Notes: generated from the sequence alone by a model not told the origin. DNA of 64,000 nucleotides from Sternotherus odoratus (GCA_032164245.1 JAVMKO010000006.1:7827001-7891000); one strand, 5' to 3'; counted from the first letter of the stretch, positions 35,953 through 48,039 are shown. Program-made: numbers and translations.

Positions 35953-36798
35953 GTTACAGTACGGAAAAGACACTAATTGAAGTTTGTATTCTATGGAGCT
36001 GGAGGATTGCTAGTTTTCACTGACAGAAAGAAGGGATGTTCTGGATGGATATACTGAGGGATTCTAAAAGATTTAGCTGGTTCATTTTATTCCTATTTTG
36101 TTAACATTGCTCTTTTGATGTCCAGTTAACTCAGGAAGAAAAGATGAGACACAATTTCACCCATACTAAATATACTAAATATAACCTTTTAAAAGTTCAA
36201 GGTACAGGTGGTAACAATTAATAATAACAACTAAGAATTTAAATATTTTTGTCTGGATGCCAGTTTTTCCCCCTAACAAATGCTATAAAAGGATCTCTTC
36301 ACACATCATCAAAATTCAGCCACTCCTGGGGTGGAATATAGCAGCTGTTTAACAGTGCACAGCACTATTGCACAAGAATTCAGGACAAGCAGCAAAGAAT
36401 GCTGTATCTAACTGATAGTGCAGTGGGAATTAGGTAGGTAGAAGGTGGCTAGTTACCTACTGTAACAGGAATTTAGACAGACTGGACCAGATCCTCATTG
36501 GTGTAAATTGTTATAGTTCCATTGATTTCAGTGTCACTATGACAGCTTACACAAGTTGAGGATTTGGGCCATGGAGGTTAATCAGACTACTTGTTCAATG
36601 CCATAGGATCTTTAATGGCCACAAGTGGTCTGGACATTATTTGTTATGCCTCAGCTGAAAGGTGGTACATACAATAGCACAGTCCTCCCTTAAGCCATAC
36701 CAATCCTGCAAGGAGCTGAACACTGTGGAATCTGGGAGTGCCCAGCTCCTTGTAGAAAACACTCAGAATCCCCCAGGATCAGGCCCTACTGAGTAAAG

Positions 36799-37255
36799 CT
36801 TTGTCTACACTGTGCCTTTCACCACCAGTGCAAACCCTTAGGGTATGGCTACGCTACCTGCCGGATCGGCGGGTAGCACTCGATGTACCGGGGATCGATT
36901 TATCGTGTCTCATCTAGATGCAATAAATCGATTCCTGAATTGACTCTTGTACTCCCCCTCGGTGAGAGGAGTAAGCGGAGTCAGTGGGGGAGCAGCCACG
37001 GTCAACTTGCCGCCATGGAGACAGCTAGGTAAGTCTACCTAAGATACTGCAACTTCAGGTATGCTATTCACATAGCTAAAGTTGCATATCTTAGGTCGAC
37101 CCTCTCCACCCCAGTAGTGCAGCCCAGCCCTTAGTGTAGACACAATTTACACCAGAGCAGCACCAGACTGAAATTACCGTAAACTGCTCCAGCACAAATA
37201 GTATCTATACTAGTAGTTTGCATCATTACAGCTACACCATTGGCTAAAATCCCTG
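36799..37255. repeat. Possible outer gtctacact element interrupted by a MITE
   Basis: 'gctttgtctacactgtgcc' just left of the 36841 element and 'gtgtagacacaatttacacc' just right of it could be two parts of an older related element into which the younger MITE jumped. The outer right end was not identified. Confidence 0.35.
36841..37130. mobile_element. Harbinger-type MITE, perfect TTA TSD
   Basis: Left end GGGTATGGCTACGCTACC and right end AGTAGTGCAGCCCAGCCC are inverted, with TTA on both sides (36838-36840, 37131-37133). 'cgatttatcg' and 'aataaatcgattcctga' are in the left third and 'gttgcatatcttaggtcgac' in the right. Confidence 0.8.
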
Positions 37256-38306
37256 CATAGAAGGCCTAGTAGTGCTAATTACTATATCACCAGTTCCACT
37301 CCCTTTGGTAAACCTGCGCTTTCATTATAGGACTCCCTTCTAGCTACTAGCCAGGCTTGGCACTGCTAAGCTTACAAGATAAGAAGTGATCACAGCCTGA
37401 AGGGGTTATGCAAATAGAGGGGAAAACAAGCTGGTACTGTTCTGGAATCACTCCAGAGGGGTTTTGGATTACTTACCAAGATGCATATTTTTTAGAGTTT
37501 AATTTTTTTCATTGAATTTTTAATACAATTTCTAATTTTTCTGTTAGATTGCATCCCATTTGGAATATTGTTGCCATTTAGCAGTATTGTTCAGTTATTG
37601 CATGTAGCCAATAACTTTGGGATGTGCGCATCTAATTCTTAGCCATTTCTTCCCTGAACAAATGATCTGAATGCTCTTGTGAGACTTCTTTTATAGGAAA
37701 TGTTGTTAAACTGAAAGCAAGAGTATAATTGAAACAGCAATTTGAGTGTAATTTACTAACAACTGGAGCCTTTAAATGCGCTGACTTGCCATTGTGCAGT
37801 AATAATACCAGACTTAGTATTTAAACATGCTCTCTCTCACTCCGAGAGTCCTTGGGCAGTTTTTAACATCATCATTGTCTTTAATTATCGTCCTTGTTAC
37901 TTATTATAAGATGTCATCTAGTTTATCAATTGCAAATCATTAGTTTTCACCTCTCTGTCAATTCCCCAGATGATATATTTGTGCCCTCTTTGCAAGACCT
38001 GATAAACCATACATGACAGTTTGAGGATAGCTGCCTTTCTGCTGCAAAACTTTCCATTCTGTTTTGAAAATGACAGGATTTGTGTTGAGCGGTTCTTTAA
38101 AAACACTTCACAGTGGTCTCATGTTTTAAGATTGTCCCTTTCAGGTGACTCATGTAATGAGATGAATATCTTTGTGTGCATGCCGTCAACTACTCTTTCC
38201 TTTCTTGGCCGATATTTTAAAAATGGAAGCTTGAGGCTCCCAGACAAAAGAAAAAAAATGTGTGCCCCCCATGCACTCACAGTTGCTACATCTGCATCTT
38301 CCAGTT
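37256..38306. other. Intronic sequence, nothing recognised
   Basis: AT-rich, no exon or named repeat. Stretch 37480-37900 has almost no open frames. Confidence 0.45.
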
Positions 38307-38726
38307 CAGAGCTGGGCAAACTACGGCCCGTTTGTCACATCTGGCCCGCGGGACTGTCCTGCCCAGCCCCTGAGCTCCCGGATGGGACGGAGGTCTCGGG
38401 AGGTGGCAGTTAGAGGACAAGGAGTGGTGTGGGGGGGAAGGATCGGGGACAGGGGAAGTCAGGGGATAGGAAGGAAGGGGGGTTGGATAGGGGTGGGTTC
38501 CGGGGGCGGCATTTAGGGGCAGGGGGTCCTGAGAGGGGGCCATCATGGGACAAGGAGTAGGAAGGGTTGGAGTTCTGAGGGGGGCAGTCAGGGGGCGGGA
38601 AGTGGGAGGGGGCAGATAGGGGGTGGGGTTCAGGCTGTTTGGGAAATCACAGTCTTCCCTAACCGGCCTTCTGTACAGTTCTGCAACCCCAATGTGACCC
38701 TCGGGCCAAAAAGTTTACCCACCCTG
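38307..38726. mobile_element. hAT-type element with G-rich core, second copy
   Basis: Left end CAGAGCTGGGCAAACTACGG and right end AAAAAGTTTACCCACCCTG. Internal 'tctggcccgcgggac' and 'gtgaccctcgggccaa' match those of 22683-23446. The core is G-rich ('ggggatcggggacagg' type). Flanking 8-mers do not match well. Confidence 0.7.
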
Positions 38727-41700
38727 ATCTAATTGCTGGACTGCAAGCACAAATCACTATGCAGCACCAAACTTGCATGTCCATTGGCCTCATTTTAATG
38801 CACATTTGCAGTAACTGTGCAAACAGTTGCATGTCCGTGTCTATATCGACACTTTTCATGCATCCAGGTGGGCCTTTACCTTTTGAAAAGTATAGAGCCC
38901 TGCTCTGATGTGTCTTTCATTGGGGGCATTAGAAAATTCACATTGAGCATGTGGCTTGAGTGACTACATGGCAGTCCACTTTGGGATGACCTTTTGATTT
39001 CTTGTGGACCGCAAAGGTTTACATTCTCATAGTCTCCAGATATGGGTGATGATCCTATTCATAAAGTTTTGGAATAGGGACACTGTTGTATTTGATGGCT
39101 GGCCACTGGGGAGAGAAGGTGGTGGCAGGGTAGGTACTGGAATTGAGCAGTGACAATTTAGCAGCTCAACCCTCCAACCCTTGTTGTTCTCCTACTATAC
39201 AGGTATATTACATACAAAAATACATTCAAATAATTGTATTTAGGTCACAGAGTTACCTAAAGGTGCAAAAGGACTCAAAAGTTTGGAAATGGCTGCCCAA
39301 GTAACCTTAATTCTGCCTCCTTGTACATCTATCCTGGACACTGAATGTGGCAAGGGTCATGTGGAAACCATAGTATGTGATCAGGTAATTAACATGTGTA
39401 TCATCACACACACACACACACACACACACACTGAATTAAGGTTGCACAGGATTGTGGCATTTCCTAACATTTGAACGCTTGACTTTGCAAACTTAACTCA
39501 CATACTCTGCCTCCCCGGCTGCATCTGCCCAGCGAGTTCCCAGGCATACCCAGTACAATGTGTGCTGCAGCTCTAGCTATGGGCTGAGCCCGGCTCTTTG
39601 GGACATTCCTGTTGGGTTATTGATATTCCTGATCAATTAAAGTGACAGAGGGGGAATTATTATTTTCAAAAGCTTATTTCTCGGCCAAACATAAATGGCA
39701 TTTCATGGGACAAGTGAACGGCACATTTCTAGCCTCGGGACTTTGTCCCGGCCAAGTTTCAAAGCTCTGCTCAAACAATGGAGGGGATAGAGCTTCTCAA
39801 AAAGAGGTAGCAAGAGTCTTGCAGTGGAAGTTAGGTAGCCAAGTGGCTACCAACACCCCCTATAATGAGGGGGGAAAAGATGCTGTTCTATGAAAAGTGT
39901 GTGGAGACAAACCGCTATATGACACTGCTTGGGTAGCGTGACTAGATCTCTGGAACAGGAAATGGAGGTACTTTTCTTAACATTGTTTTGTCAAGCTGGA
40001 GATGGGGAGCTCTGGGAGGGAGTTTGGGGAGACCGGGAAGAGGGGTTTAGGAGCGCAGGGTAAGGAAGGATCAGGACATGGGCACTTGGGAATGATTGAT
40101 AACTGGTAGGGAGTTGAATTGGGGGCTCCTGTGGGGGGGTGAGAGTGAGTCTGGTTGTGGGGAGTTGGTACCAGTTGGTTTTGCTGCTGGGACTGGGTGG
40201 AATTGGGAGCTTGTCGCCAGGAGAGGGGATGCGGGAGCGTTCCTTGGGAGGTGAGCACGCTCGTGAGCTTCTCCTGTCTCCCTGGTCAGTCACTGCCCAT
40301 CTAGTCTTCCCTCCTTCCCAGTGTCCATCGAATGCCCTGCTAGCACTGGTCAGCAGAACAGGCCTGACTCTCGCCCTGAACTCAGAGGGCACCAAATCCT
40401 TTTCCTGTTCGCCATTTCCGCTAATTTGGCACTTCCTGGTTCTGGCCAAGAAGCAGAAAGGGTGTTTTCAGGTCACCGGGCCTGTGCAGAGCAGGGGGCC
40501 TTTTTTCAAGAGATTTCTGATCCCATTTTGCAGACTGGAGAGGTTCAGAGCCACGTCAAGTCTTTTTGGAACTTTGCATTGAACCTCTGGAGCTCTCAGA
40601 GACCAGTCCCCCTCCTGCCTGAGCGTCCCAGCATCCCCCATTTTCCACAGGGCGCAGGTGCTCCTGGGCTTCCTTTGGCCTACGCTGCTCCCCATTGAAT
40701 TGTGCATGTGCTAGAGGGCCAGGAAGCCTTTCTGACCACATTCTAGGCACCTTCCCTAGTCCCTGGGCTGAGTCTGACCACAGCCTTCTTTGTTTTCTTT
40801 ATGCTTATCCGTGTGTACGTTTGATTTGTCAGCGGTGCCGGGCATTTTGTGGCTTTTTGACATCCCAGTGTATTCGAGCCTGAGCGGCACACTGGGTCAG
40901 AAAACCACACTGTCCTCCTTCAGTCTCAAGAGAGAAGTTGGAGTGCAGCGGGGGAAGAGGCTGGGTGTTTCAGGGAGGAGAGTGCGGAAGATGTATGCCC
41001 GGTAAGTTGGCGCGTGGGTTGGGGGAGCGGATAGGTTGGGTGCACTTGTCAAATGGGGGAGAGCCAGAAGGAAGACACATGTCACTGAGATGCGATACTC
41101 AGGATTCTCCTCCTCCACACAAGCTATCCAGCTTCCTTCCTTCTGTTGTCACTTACCTCCAGTGCCCCTGCCCACCTTTGCCCTGGCCCTAGATGCAGCT
41201 GCCTCCCCTGAGCATGCTACCACGAGGGAGTGTGGAACATAACCCAGGATTTCCCGTGTGAGCCTACTCGGGATTCAGTGTGGAGGAGGGCAGCTGTCAG
41301 GCAGGCAGCGCAGCTGGGCCGGCAGTCGGACTCGAGGTGGGAAGAGGGTAGGAGGTGGTAAGCAACCAGAGTGGCAACAGTCAGACAGCATGCCAATGGT
41401 GTATTGAAATTGGAAGTATCTAGTTGGCGGGCCACTGGGAATGCCCCACCAGATAGACAGCGGGTCTCTGCTCAATTTTCCACACAACAATGCTAAACTA
41501 GAAATAATAGAAAATATTCTGCAAAATGCGGGTAGAGTAAAATCGTGGCCTTTTAGTCCTTACGTTTCTACAAGGAGGGATCGCTCCGGCCCAGTGGCTT
41601 CTTCTGACAGCAGCCTGAAATAATCTGAACTGGCTCAATATCTGAGAAGATCCGAACTGTCTCCATTTCTTGTCTTCCTTTTTTCCACCCTAAGATTAGT

Positions 41701-42345
41701 TTTGAGAATATGAAAGTTCTGAGTTAGGTTCAGCATTCGAGCAAGCGTGAGCCTAGCCTTCCCTCGTGTGCCTCAATCCTGCAATGGTGGGCCCCCAAGA
41801 ATTGTGGGTGCCAATCAAAGTGCATTTTGCCCACAATCAAGTTGTTACAGCTGCCTGTGCCGCTGCAATTCGGTTTCACATGGGGAAATGACTGGTGCAT
41901 ATTTTGTGGGTACAAACTTGCAGGCTCTGTCTAGACTAGCAAAGCGAGGCGTTGAATAGCAAATATGGAAATTTACACCTTTTAAGTGATGCATTTTAAA
42001 ACACTATTTAACACCTGCTGTCGACCAAAGGTATGTTTTCTCAGCAGCTACAGGGGTGATAGGCGTACCCCGGTTAGTCTTACTCTGGTTAGCTCTGCTA
42101 AAAGCAGCAGTGAAGGTGCAGCAGTGTGGGTTTCGGCGCTGGCTATACCTGGACACATACCTGCATTCCTAGCCCATGCCGGGACCTTGCCAACGCATCT
42201 TCATTGCTACTTTTAGACACACGAGCTAGAATTAAGCTAGCACGGAGATGCCTACTCAAGCTGCAGTCACATCTCCGATTACAGAGCGCACATGGGCAGA
42301 GATAATCATGTTTAAAAACATGAGAGCTGGTCAGTCAAGCCACTG
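38727..42345. other. Intronic sequence with a CA microsatellite
   Basis: No exon. 39970-41250 has many overlapping open frames on both strands, up to 152 codons, without domains; they reflect G/C-rich sequence. 'ctctgtctagactagc' at about 41927 may be another decayed gtctacact element. Confidence 0.45.
39405..39430. repeat. (CA)13 microsatellite
   Basis: Thirteen uninterrupted CA dinucleotides. Such a tract is commonly length-polymorphic. Confidence 0.98.
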
Positions 42346-42460
42346 TCCTTGTCTACACTAGATGGTAAACGGTGTTTAAAGCACGTTAATTAAGACCTGT
42401 CAGCTACCCTTTTGCAATGCCACCTCATTTTCCTAGTCTAGGCGGGACCGTACGGCAGGC
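42346..42460. repeat. Fragment of a gtctacact element
   Basis: 'ccttgtctacactagatgg' matches the left end of the Harbinger remnant. 'ttcctagtctaggcggg' lies about 75 bp on. The right end is not clear. Confidence 0.35.
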
Positions 42461-42862
42461 CTATGCACAAAAATGCACTGAAGTAACTAAAGTCGTTTTA
42501 ATTTCCACCTCTTGTGACCACAAAGATTAAGCAGAAGTGAACTCCTCTTTCTGCGAGGCTGCAAAGTCACAGCATTATTCCGCTGTCAGACCTATCACAA
42601 TGCAATGCCAAGCGGCTTTTTGTCTTGCGCTGACATTTCCAAGAGGGGTCAGCCCTGCCCTGCTGCGTACGAAATCTGGGTGACAGCCCCATTTGTGGTC
42701 TCTTGATCACTGGGCGAAGGCCAACATAACTTGTGAGTGCTGCACGGGGGGGCTACTCAAGGGGGGGCATCTCCAGTCATTCTGCAGAGGCTCTTGGCAG
42801 CAGGGTAGAGAGAGGCGTTGAGAGGCGCTCCTAAGAGAATATGTCACGGTAATGACTGTGAC

Positions 42863-43631
42863 TAGAGCCACACAAATCCGCAGGTACCTGCTTTATATCC
42901 ATGGGTATTGGATGTGGATCTACGTGGACCATTTTGGGCGATAGCAGCTCTCCCGCAGCTGCCAGCACAGGTTTCCCCGACCCGGCTCCGGCCAGGAGAG
43001 GGGGCCTCGGAGCCGCAGCCTGGTCATGATAAGAGCTGGGTGGGCAGCTGTGGGGAACAGTGGCAAACCCTCTACCTGCCCTGGGTGGGGGGCACAAGCA
43101 TCCCCCAGCTTGTGTCCCTGCCCCCCAGAGCAGGTGGAAGGTCCACACTGTGGTTCCTCACAGATGCCCGCCCGGCTCTTATCGTGGCCGGCCTGAGGCT
43201 CCAAGACGCACGCGCACACACACACCCCGCCGGAGCCAGGTCAGGGGGAGCTGTGCGAGCAGCTGTGGGGAACTGGCTCGGAGTCGCGGCTCCTCCACTG
43301 TCCTTGGCTGGGCAGGGAGCCTGGTTGGCAGGGACACAGCCAGGGGCTTCTCTTAGCCTCCCCCTGCACTCTGGGGAGGTGGAGGGTCCCGGGCAGTTCT
43401 CCACAACTGCCCAGGATCCTCAGCTGAGCTCCACGCTGGTCTGGCCGGAGAGAGGGAGGAGTTTGTCCCTTTAAAAAGTGGACAGATGCCCCCCGCCCTC
43501 CATTCTAGCACCACTGGTCACTGCTGCAGGGTGACCCGTGGAGCTGTTTAGAGCCCTGCAGATCCACAGACAGTTTTTGTGGATCACGGATCGGATGCGG
43601 ATACCCATTTTTGTATCCACGCAGGGCGCTA
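42863..43631. mobile_element. hAT-type element with GC-rich tandem interior, perfect 8-bp TSD
   Basis: Left end TAGAGCCACACAAATCCGC and right end TATCCACGCAGGGCGCTA are inverted. ACTGTGAC (42855-42862, 43632-43639) is a perfect 8-bp TSD. Subterminal 'atgggtattggatgtgg' and 'cggatgcggatacccat' are also inverted. The interior (42940-43480) holds three diverged units that share 'agctgtggggaac' and 'gagctgggtgggc' or related words. Open frames up to 188 codons on + and 110 on - are in this GC-rich tract and have no domain. Confidence 0.88.
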
Positions 43632-43683
43632 ACTGTGACAATCACGCACTTACCTTGTGAATAAGTATTGTGTAATAACAAGG

Positions 43684-43790
43684 ACATAAAAATTGTCGTG
43701 CTGCATCAGACCAGTGGCCTGCCTAGTCCAGGATCCTGTCCCTGAAAACGGTCAGCGCCATCTCCGTCAGAGGAAGGTCCAAGAAACCCT
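43684..43790 (-). repeat. Diverged CR1/L3-type LINE tail
   Basis: 'acataaaaattgtcgtgctg' then 'catcagaccagtggcctgcc' and 'ccaggatcctgtccctg' is a decayed reverse copy of the L3 tail seen at 15211. Confidence 0.6.
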
Positions 43791-44480
43791 GTAGAGACAA
43801 TTCGGGATAGCTCACAGGGGTAGTTTGTTTTTAAGCCACGTCAATTAGAGATTATGGAAATGGAGTGGACCATTATAGATGCAAAGAACACTCCCACACA
43901 GGGAAAATCAAAGGAAATTGCTCTTCTTCCTCTCTATCTGTAACCCTGCCCCATGGACCCTCATCCTCAAATTTTTGTACTGATGCTATCTTGTATGCTT
44001 ATAGTCACTACCTCTGAGTGATGGGAGCCCCATTGGGACAATCGGAATGATGGGCAATAGTGAAATTGCTGGTCTTTCTGGCCTATAAAAAACATGCAAT
44101 GTACTCAAATCACGGTTCTGTTCCCCAGTTAAACATTTTTCTTTTTTGCTCGAGTTAGTACAGCTTTGTCACTGAATCCGGTTCACGCCTCCGTCTGTTT
44201 GATACACAAAGCGAAATCAGACCATTTGGAAGTGATATTGAAGAAATAAAAAGTGTAGAGTTACACTGGGGTGAGGTGAATTGGAATTATCAATGTTTCC
44301 AGAAAGCCATCTAGTGGTTTTGTGCTAAAACAGTTGTTTGCTTTTAAACAGGGAGTTGAAGCCGGTAAGGGTGTATTATGTTCTGAGAAACTGTCAACGT
44401 TTGTACAAGGAAATATAAGTGTAGAGCACAAATTTTGGCCCAGTTTTTCATAGTTTCTATAGCAGAATCTGAGCCTTTAA

Positions 44481-44541
44481 TCATAGAATCATAGAATATC
44501 AGGATTGGAAGGGACCTCAGAAGCTCAAAGCAGGACCAATA
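44481..44541 (-). repeat. CR1 LINE 3'-end fragment
   Basis: 'atcatagaatcatagaatat' and 'ggattggaagggacctcag', then 'ctcaaagcaggaccaat', with the middle of the tail deleted. Confidence 0.8.
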
Positions 44542-44579
44542 TAATAGTATGTTTTGGAGTAACTGTTTCTGTATTTGAA

Positions 44580-44673
44580 AGACAGGGTGGGTGAGAAAAT
44601 ATCTTTTATTGGACCAATTTCTGTTGGTGAAGGAGAGAAGCTTTCAAGCTACACAGAGCTCTTCTTCAGGACA
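44580..44673. repeat. Probable Penelope-type end fragment (second family)
   Basis: 'ggtgggtgagaaaatatctt' then 'ttctgttggtgaaggagag' and 'ctacacagagctcttcttca' resembles the terminal sequence of a reptile Penelope-like family. No coding part is present; class is tentative. Confidence 0.45.
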
Positions 44674-45309
44674 GTAATTGTATTGTGCCAATCAAAAATA
44701 TTTAAATGACTGAAAGTATCAACGCTTGTCTTTTCTGAAGAATTAGTTGGCTGTTGTGTGGATATTCTTATGAACACAGGACCAAATCTTCAGCTGACAT
44801 GGATCGGCGGAGCTCCGCTGACAGTTTACACAGGCTAGGTATCTGGCATGTGTAGTAGTTGTTTTACATGTTGTAGGTTCTCTCAAAATTGTCCACTTCT
44901 TTCACAAAGGAGTAATCAGCTGGTGCTTCTGTAGTGAAATCATTCCACGGTGTTCAGTTGCAATTCTAAATAACTTTCAGAGGAGACAAATTTTGCTGTG
45001 TGTGTAGGTGCTGGGTGGTTTTAGTGGCCTGTGATACAGAAGATCAGACCAGATGATCTGGTGGTCCCTTCTGACCTTAAAATCGAGGACTCTATTACTT
45101 TATGCATTAATAGTATTCATTTTTCTCCTCACTGAATGTCATTTTTAGTCTGTCTTTGAAGGTATATTCAGTGCATTAGCACATGAAACTATTTTCTGTA
45201 TAACGTAATGTTAAAAAACGTTGGGCCAAATTCTGTCATTGGTTACATCATGCAACATCATTAAAGTCAGTAAGGTAACTGAGGGCAGAAATCGGGCTGC
45301 TAGCCAATT

Positions 45310-45697
45310 CTCCGCATGAGCAGAGATTTAAAAGGCTGGGACTGTTCATCTTAAAAAAGAGACTCGGGGAGGATATGATAGAGGTTTATAAAATCATGAA
45401 TGGTGTGGAAAAAGTGAAGTGATATTTACCCCTTGATGTAACACGGGAACAATGGGTCACCAATGACATTAACTATTACCCAAGATGGCTGGGGATGCAA
45501 CCCCATGTTCTAGGTGTCCCTAAATCTCTTATTGCCAGAAGCTGGAACTGGATGACGGGACGGATTGTTTGATAATTGCCCTGTTTTGTTCATTCCCTCT
45601 GATGCATCTGTCACCGACCACTGTCAGAAGACAGGATACAGGAGTAGATGGGCCATTGGTCTGACCTTCTACGGACATTCTTATGTTATGTTCTTAT
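45310..45697 (+). mobile_element. CR1/L3-type LINE 3' fragment
   Basis: 'agcagagatttaaaaggctg' and 'ggaggatatgatagaggttt' correspond to the last reverse-transcriptase residues, then 'gatgacgggacggattgttt' and 'gtagatgggccattggtctg' to the tail, ending 'gttcttatat'. It ends about 310 bp upstream of the SAMD4A acceptor. Confidence 0.8.
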
Positions 45698-45966
45698 ATT
45701 AAGATTTTCAGAAATGACTGGTCATTTTGGGTGTCCAACTTGAGATATTTTAAAAGGAGCCTAATTTTCAAAAAGTGCTGAGCTCCCCCTCAAAATCAGA
45801 CTTTTTAAGGGTTTCAGATTGGGCACCCAACATCACAGTTACTTAAATATGTGCTATAAAAGAGAAGTCCACCTAGCACAAGGCATCACACACAGGAGTC
45901 TCTTTGTAACGTTATATGTACCTCGTAGGAATCTATTTATTTATTTATTTTTATTATATTTGTTTG

Positions 45967-46009
45967 CTGATTTCACAACTCTCTTCTTTTTTTTCCCCCC
46001 CTCCGATAG
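45967..46009 (+). promoter_or_regulatory. SAMD4A: SAMD4A exon 3' splice site (branch point, pyrimidine tract, AG)
   Basis: A CTGAT match to the branch-point consensus lies at 45967-45971 (A at 45970), 39 bases before the final G. A pyrimidine tract runs from about 45978 to 46004, nearly all C and T. AG is at 46008-46009. Exon coding phase starts right after it. Confidence 0.88.
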
Positions 46010-46528
46010 GAATCATTAACCAATGGCAACAGGAATCCAAGGATAAAGTGATCTCGCTATTGTTAACCCATCTGCCCTTACTGAAACCGGGAAACATTGA
46101 AGCAAAAGTGGAATACATGAAACTGTTGCCTAAAATCCTGGCTCATTCGATTGAACACAACCAGCACATAGAAGAGAGCAGGCAGCTTTTGTCCTATGCT
46201 TTGATCCATCCGGCCACTTCACTGGAAGACAGGAGCGCTCTGGCCATGTGGCTTAATCACTTAGAGGATCGCACGTCAGGTAGTTTTGGCAGCCAAAACA
46301 GAGGTCGGTCCGATTCTGTGGATTATGGACAGACACATTACTATCACCAAAGACAGAACTCTGACGACAAGCTGAACGGGTGGCAGAACTCACGAGATTC
46401 TGGGATATGTGTCAGTGCTTCCAATTGGCAGGACAAAAACCTGGGGTGTGAGAATGGCCATTTGCTCCTCTACTCTTCTTCTTCTGTCCCCACTACGATC
46501 AATACTATTGGAACGAATACAAGCACAA
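46010..46528 (+). CDS. SAMD4A: SAMD4A (Smaug homolog 1) internal coding exon
   Basis: SAMD4A is a cytoplasmic RNA-binding translational repressor. In the family a SAM domain reads Smaug-recognition hairpins and the N-terminal Smaug-similarity regions mediate self-association. This 519-bp exon encodes 173 residues of the N-terminal part, upstream of the SAM domain. The first ~88 are helical ('[20 protein letters not shown]', '[20 protein letters not shown]', '[20 protein letters not shown]', '[10 protein letters not shown]'). The rest is a polar, Ser/Asn-rich linker with '[20 protein letters not shown]' and '[10 protein letters not shown]', whose RxxS-type sites could be phosphorylated (inference). 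The first codon is split (last two bases of a Gly codon here). The exon ends one base into a codon, so it is phase 1-1. The SAM domain and the start codon lie outside the window. Recognition is from memory of vertebrate SAMD4A and is very strong. Confidence 0.97.
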
Positions 46529-46534
46529 GTAAGT
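46529..46534 (+). promoter_or_regulatory. SAMD4A: SAMD4A exon 5' splice site
   Basis: GTAAGT directly follows 'agcacaa'. A full match to the donor consensus on the intron side. The overlapping GTACCA at 46533 is weaker and would change the phase. Confidence 0.9.
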
Positions 46535-48039
46535 ACCATAAACGTAAACCACCGCTGAGAGCCGTTTCTGGCAAGTTTCTGTGGCATGTCCGCCCCATGG
46601 GAAAACATTTCCTTGGAGCACTTATCCTATTAGAAGAGGGGCCAGTTTTAGCTTGGCACTGGAAAAACCCTTCTTTATACCTGATTGCCCAGAATAGCCA
46701 TTTTGCTGCTTTGCATATTGTAGGATTTTAAACAAAGCTGCTTGGCACAAAGATTGAACAGCTGAGAGCTTAGAAGAGCAAAAACGTCCGTTGTTGAAGG
46801 CCTCCACTTTCCTTTCACGCTATTAACCCCAGATTTTGGGTAACATTTTCAGAAGTGCTTAATGATTTAGAAGCCTACGTTCCGTTTTCAAAAGCGACTG
46901 AGGCACTGAGACACCTAAGTCTCATTGGAAGTGATGGAACAAGACTCCCAAGTACCTACATCATTTCTGAAAACGGGACATGGCTCCTAATTCAGATGAG
47001 CACTTTTTAAAACATTACCCTTTACCTCTGTTAGGCAGAGATGTGACTCTCATTGGGAACCTGTGGATCTTAGTTGTGCAGTCTCCAGTTACATTCCTTA
47101 TTTCTAATGATGAAAAATTCCCCATGCAAAGTTCTCTCAGACTTCACTGGGACCTACACAGGCTGCGGTACTGCAGGTCTGGCCCCCAGAATTGGATAGT
47201 GCAGATATGCCAGGGCATTGTGACTGGCATTTTTAAACAGAGATTTGGGTAGCTTTGGTGTGGAGACTTAGTATGGCTCCTCCCTTCCCCAGACTTTTGT
47301 GCCTGCTTACATCTTGAGTGAAGAACATATGTAGCATTTTCACAGTATGATTGGAGCCTGTTCTATTGACTAGCACTTGCTCTTTGTGTTGAAGGATGTT
47401 ACGGGGACTGGCATGCCTTTTACCCTGAAGAAAGGCAATCTGTATACAGAGACCTTCCTTAAGATACATTACGAGGAACTGTTGTGTCTTCCTATAGTGG
47501 GTACCAGGGTTTTACAAAGACAGTCCAGCTAATATTTCTCAGAACCAGGTTTCTATCTCAGTTTTAATAGGATCAGCAAATCAGACACTTGCCCTCATCT
47601 CCCTGCCTCCTGCCATACCTGTTCTTTGCTCTCCTGCCTACCTTCAACCTTCACAACCTCCTGCTTACAGTGCTGTTGCTTTCTAGGATGGACAGACACC
47701 TCCATCTCCACCTCCCATGCCTCAAAATGATCCCAGGGCCCAACTGGGTGCTAGCCTTCATATTCAGAGCCGTGTTCTCTACTGCTACATGAGCACTAGT
47801 GACATCCTTCCCCATGCATCTCTGCTCCCATAATAGGAAGCTTCAACTCATCCTTTCCCCTCCCTCATTCTTGTCCCTCCATGGCAGGCACCTTTAACCC
47901 ATCTGTCTCCATATACCCTTGGACAAGTCCACCCTCTCTCACCCTCTGGTTGCACAAATATCTCACACACAAACCTCCAGGCCTTCGCTGGGGAGCAGAT
48001 TTAGAAAGTGCTTCAGGTCATTCCTTTTGGTGACTCTGA
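46529..48039. other. Start of the downstream SAMD4A intron, nothing recognised
   Basis: The exon frame runs on for 67 codons after the donor to a stop at 46729-46731. It has no domain, and no AATAAA follows closely, so it is read as intron. No further SAMD4A exon was seen down to 64000. Confidence 0.6.

Noticed and set aside
39991..40582. 147-152-codon frames on both strands
   Set aside because: Mutually overlapping antisense frames in GC-rich sequence without domain content.
42908..43474. 188-codon plus-strand frame
   Set aside because: Inside a hAT element with an exact TSD; GC-rich repeated interior, overlapping frames on both strands.
46529..46731. Continuation of the SAMD4A frame past the donor as an alternative terminal exon
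   Set aside because: A consensus GTAAGT donor ends the conserved exon at 46528, the extension has no recognisable similarity, and no nearby AATAAA was seen.
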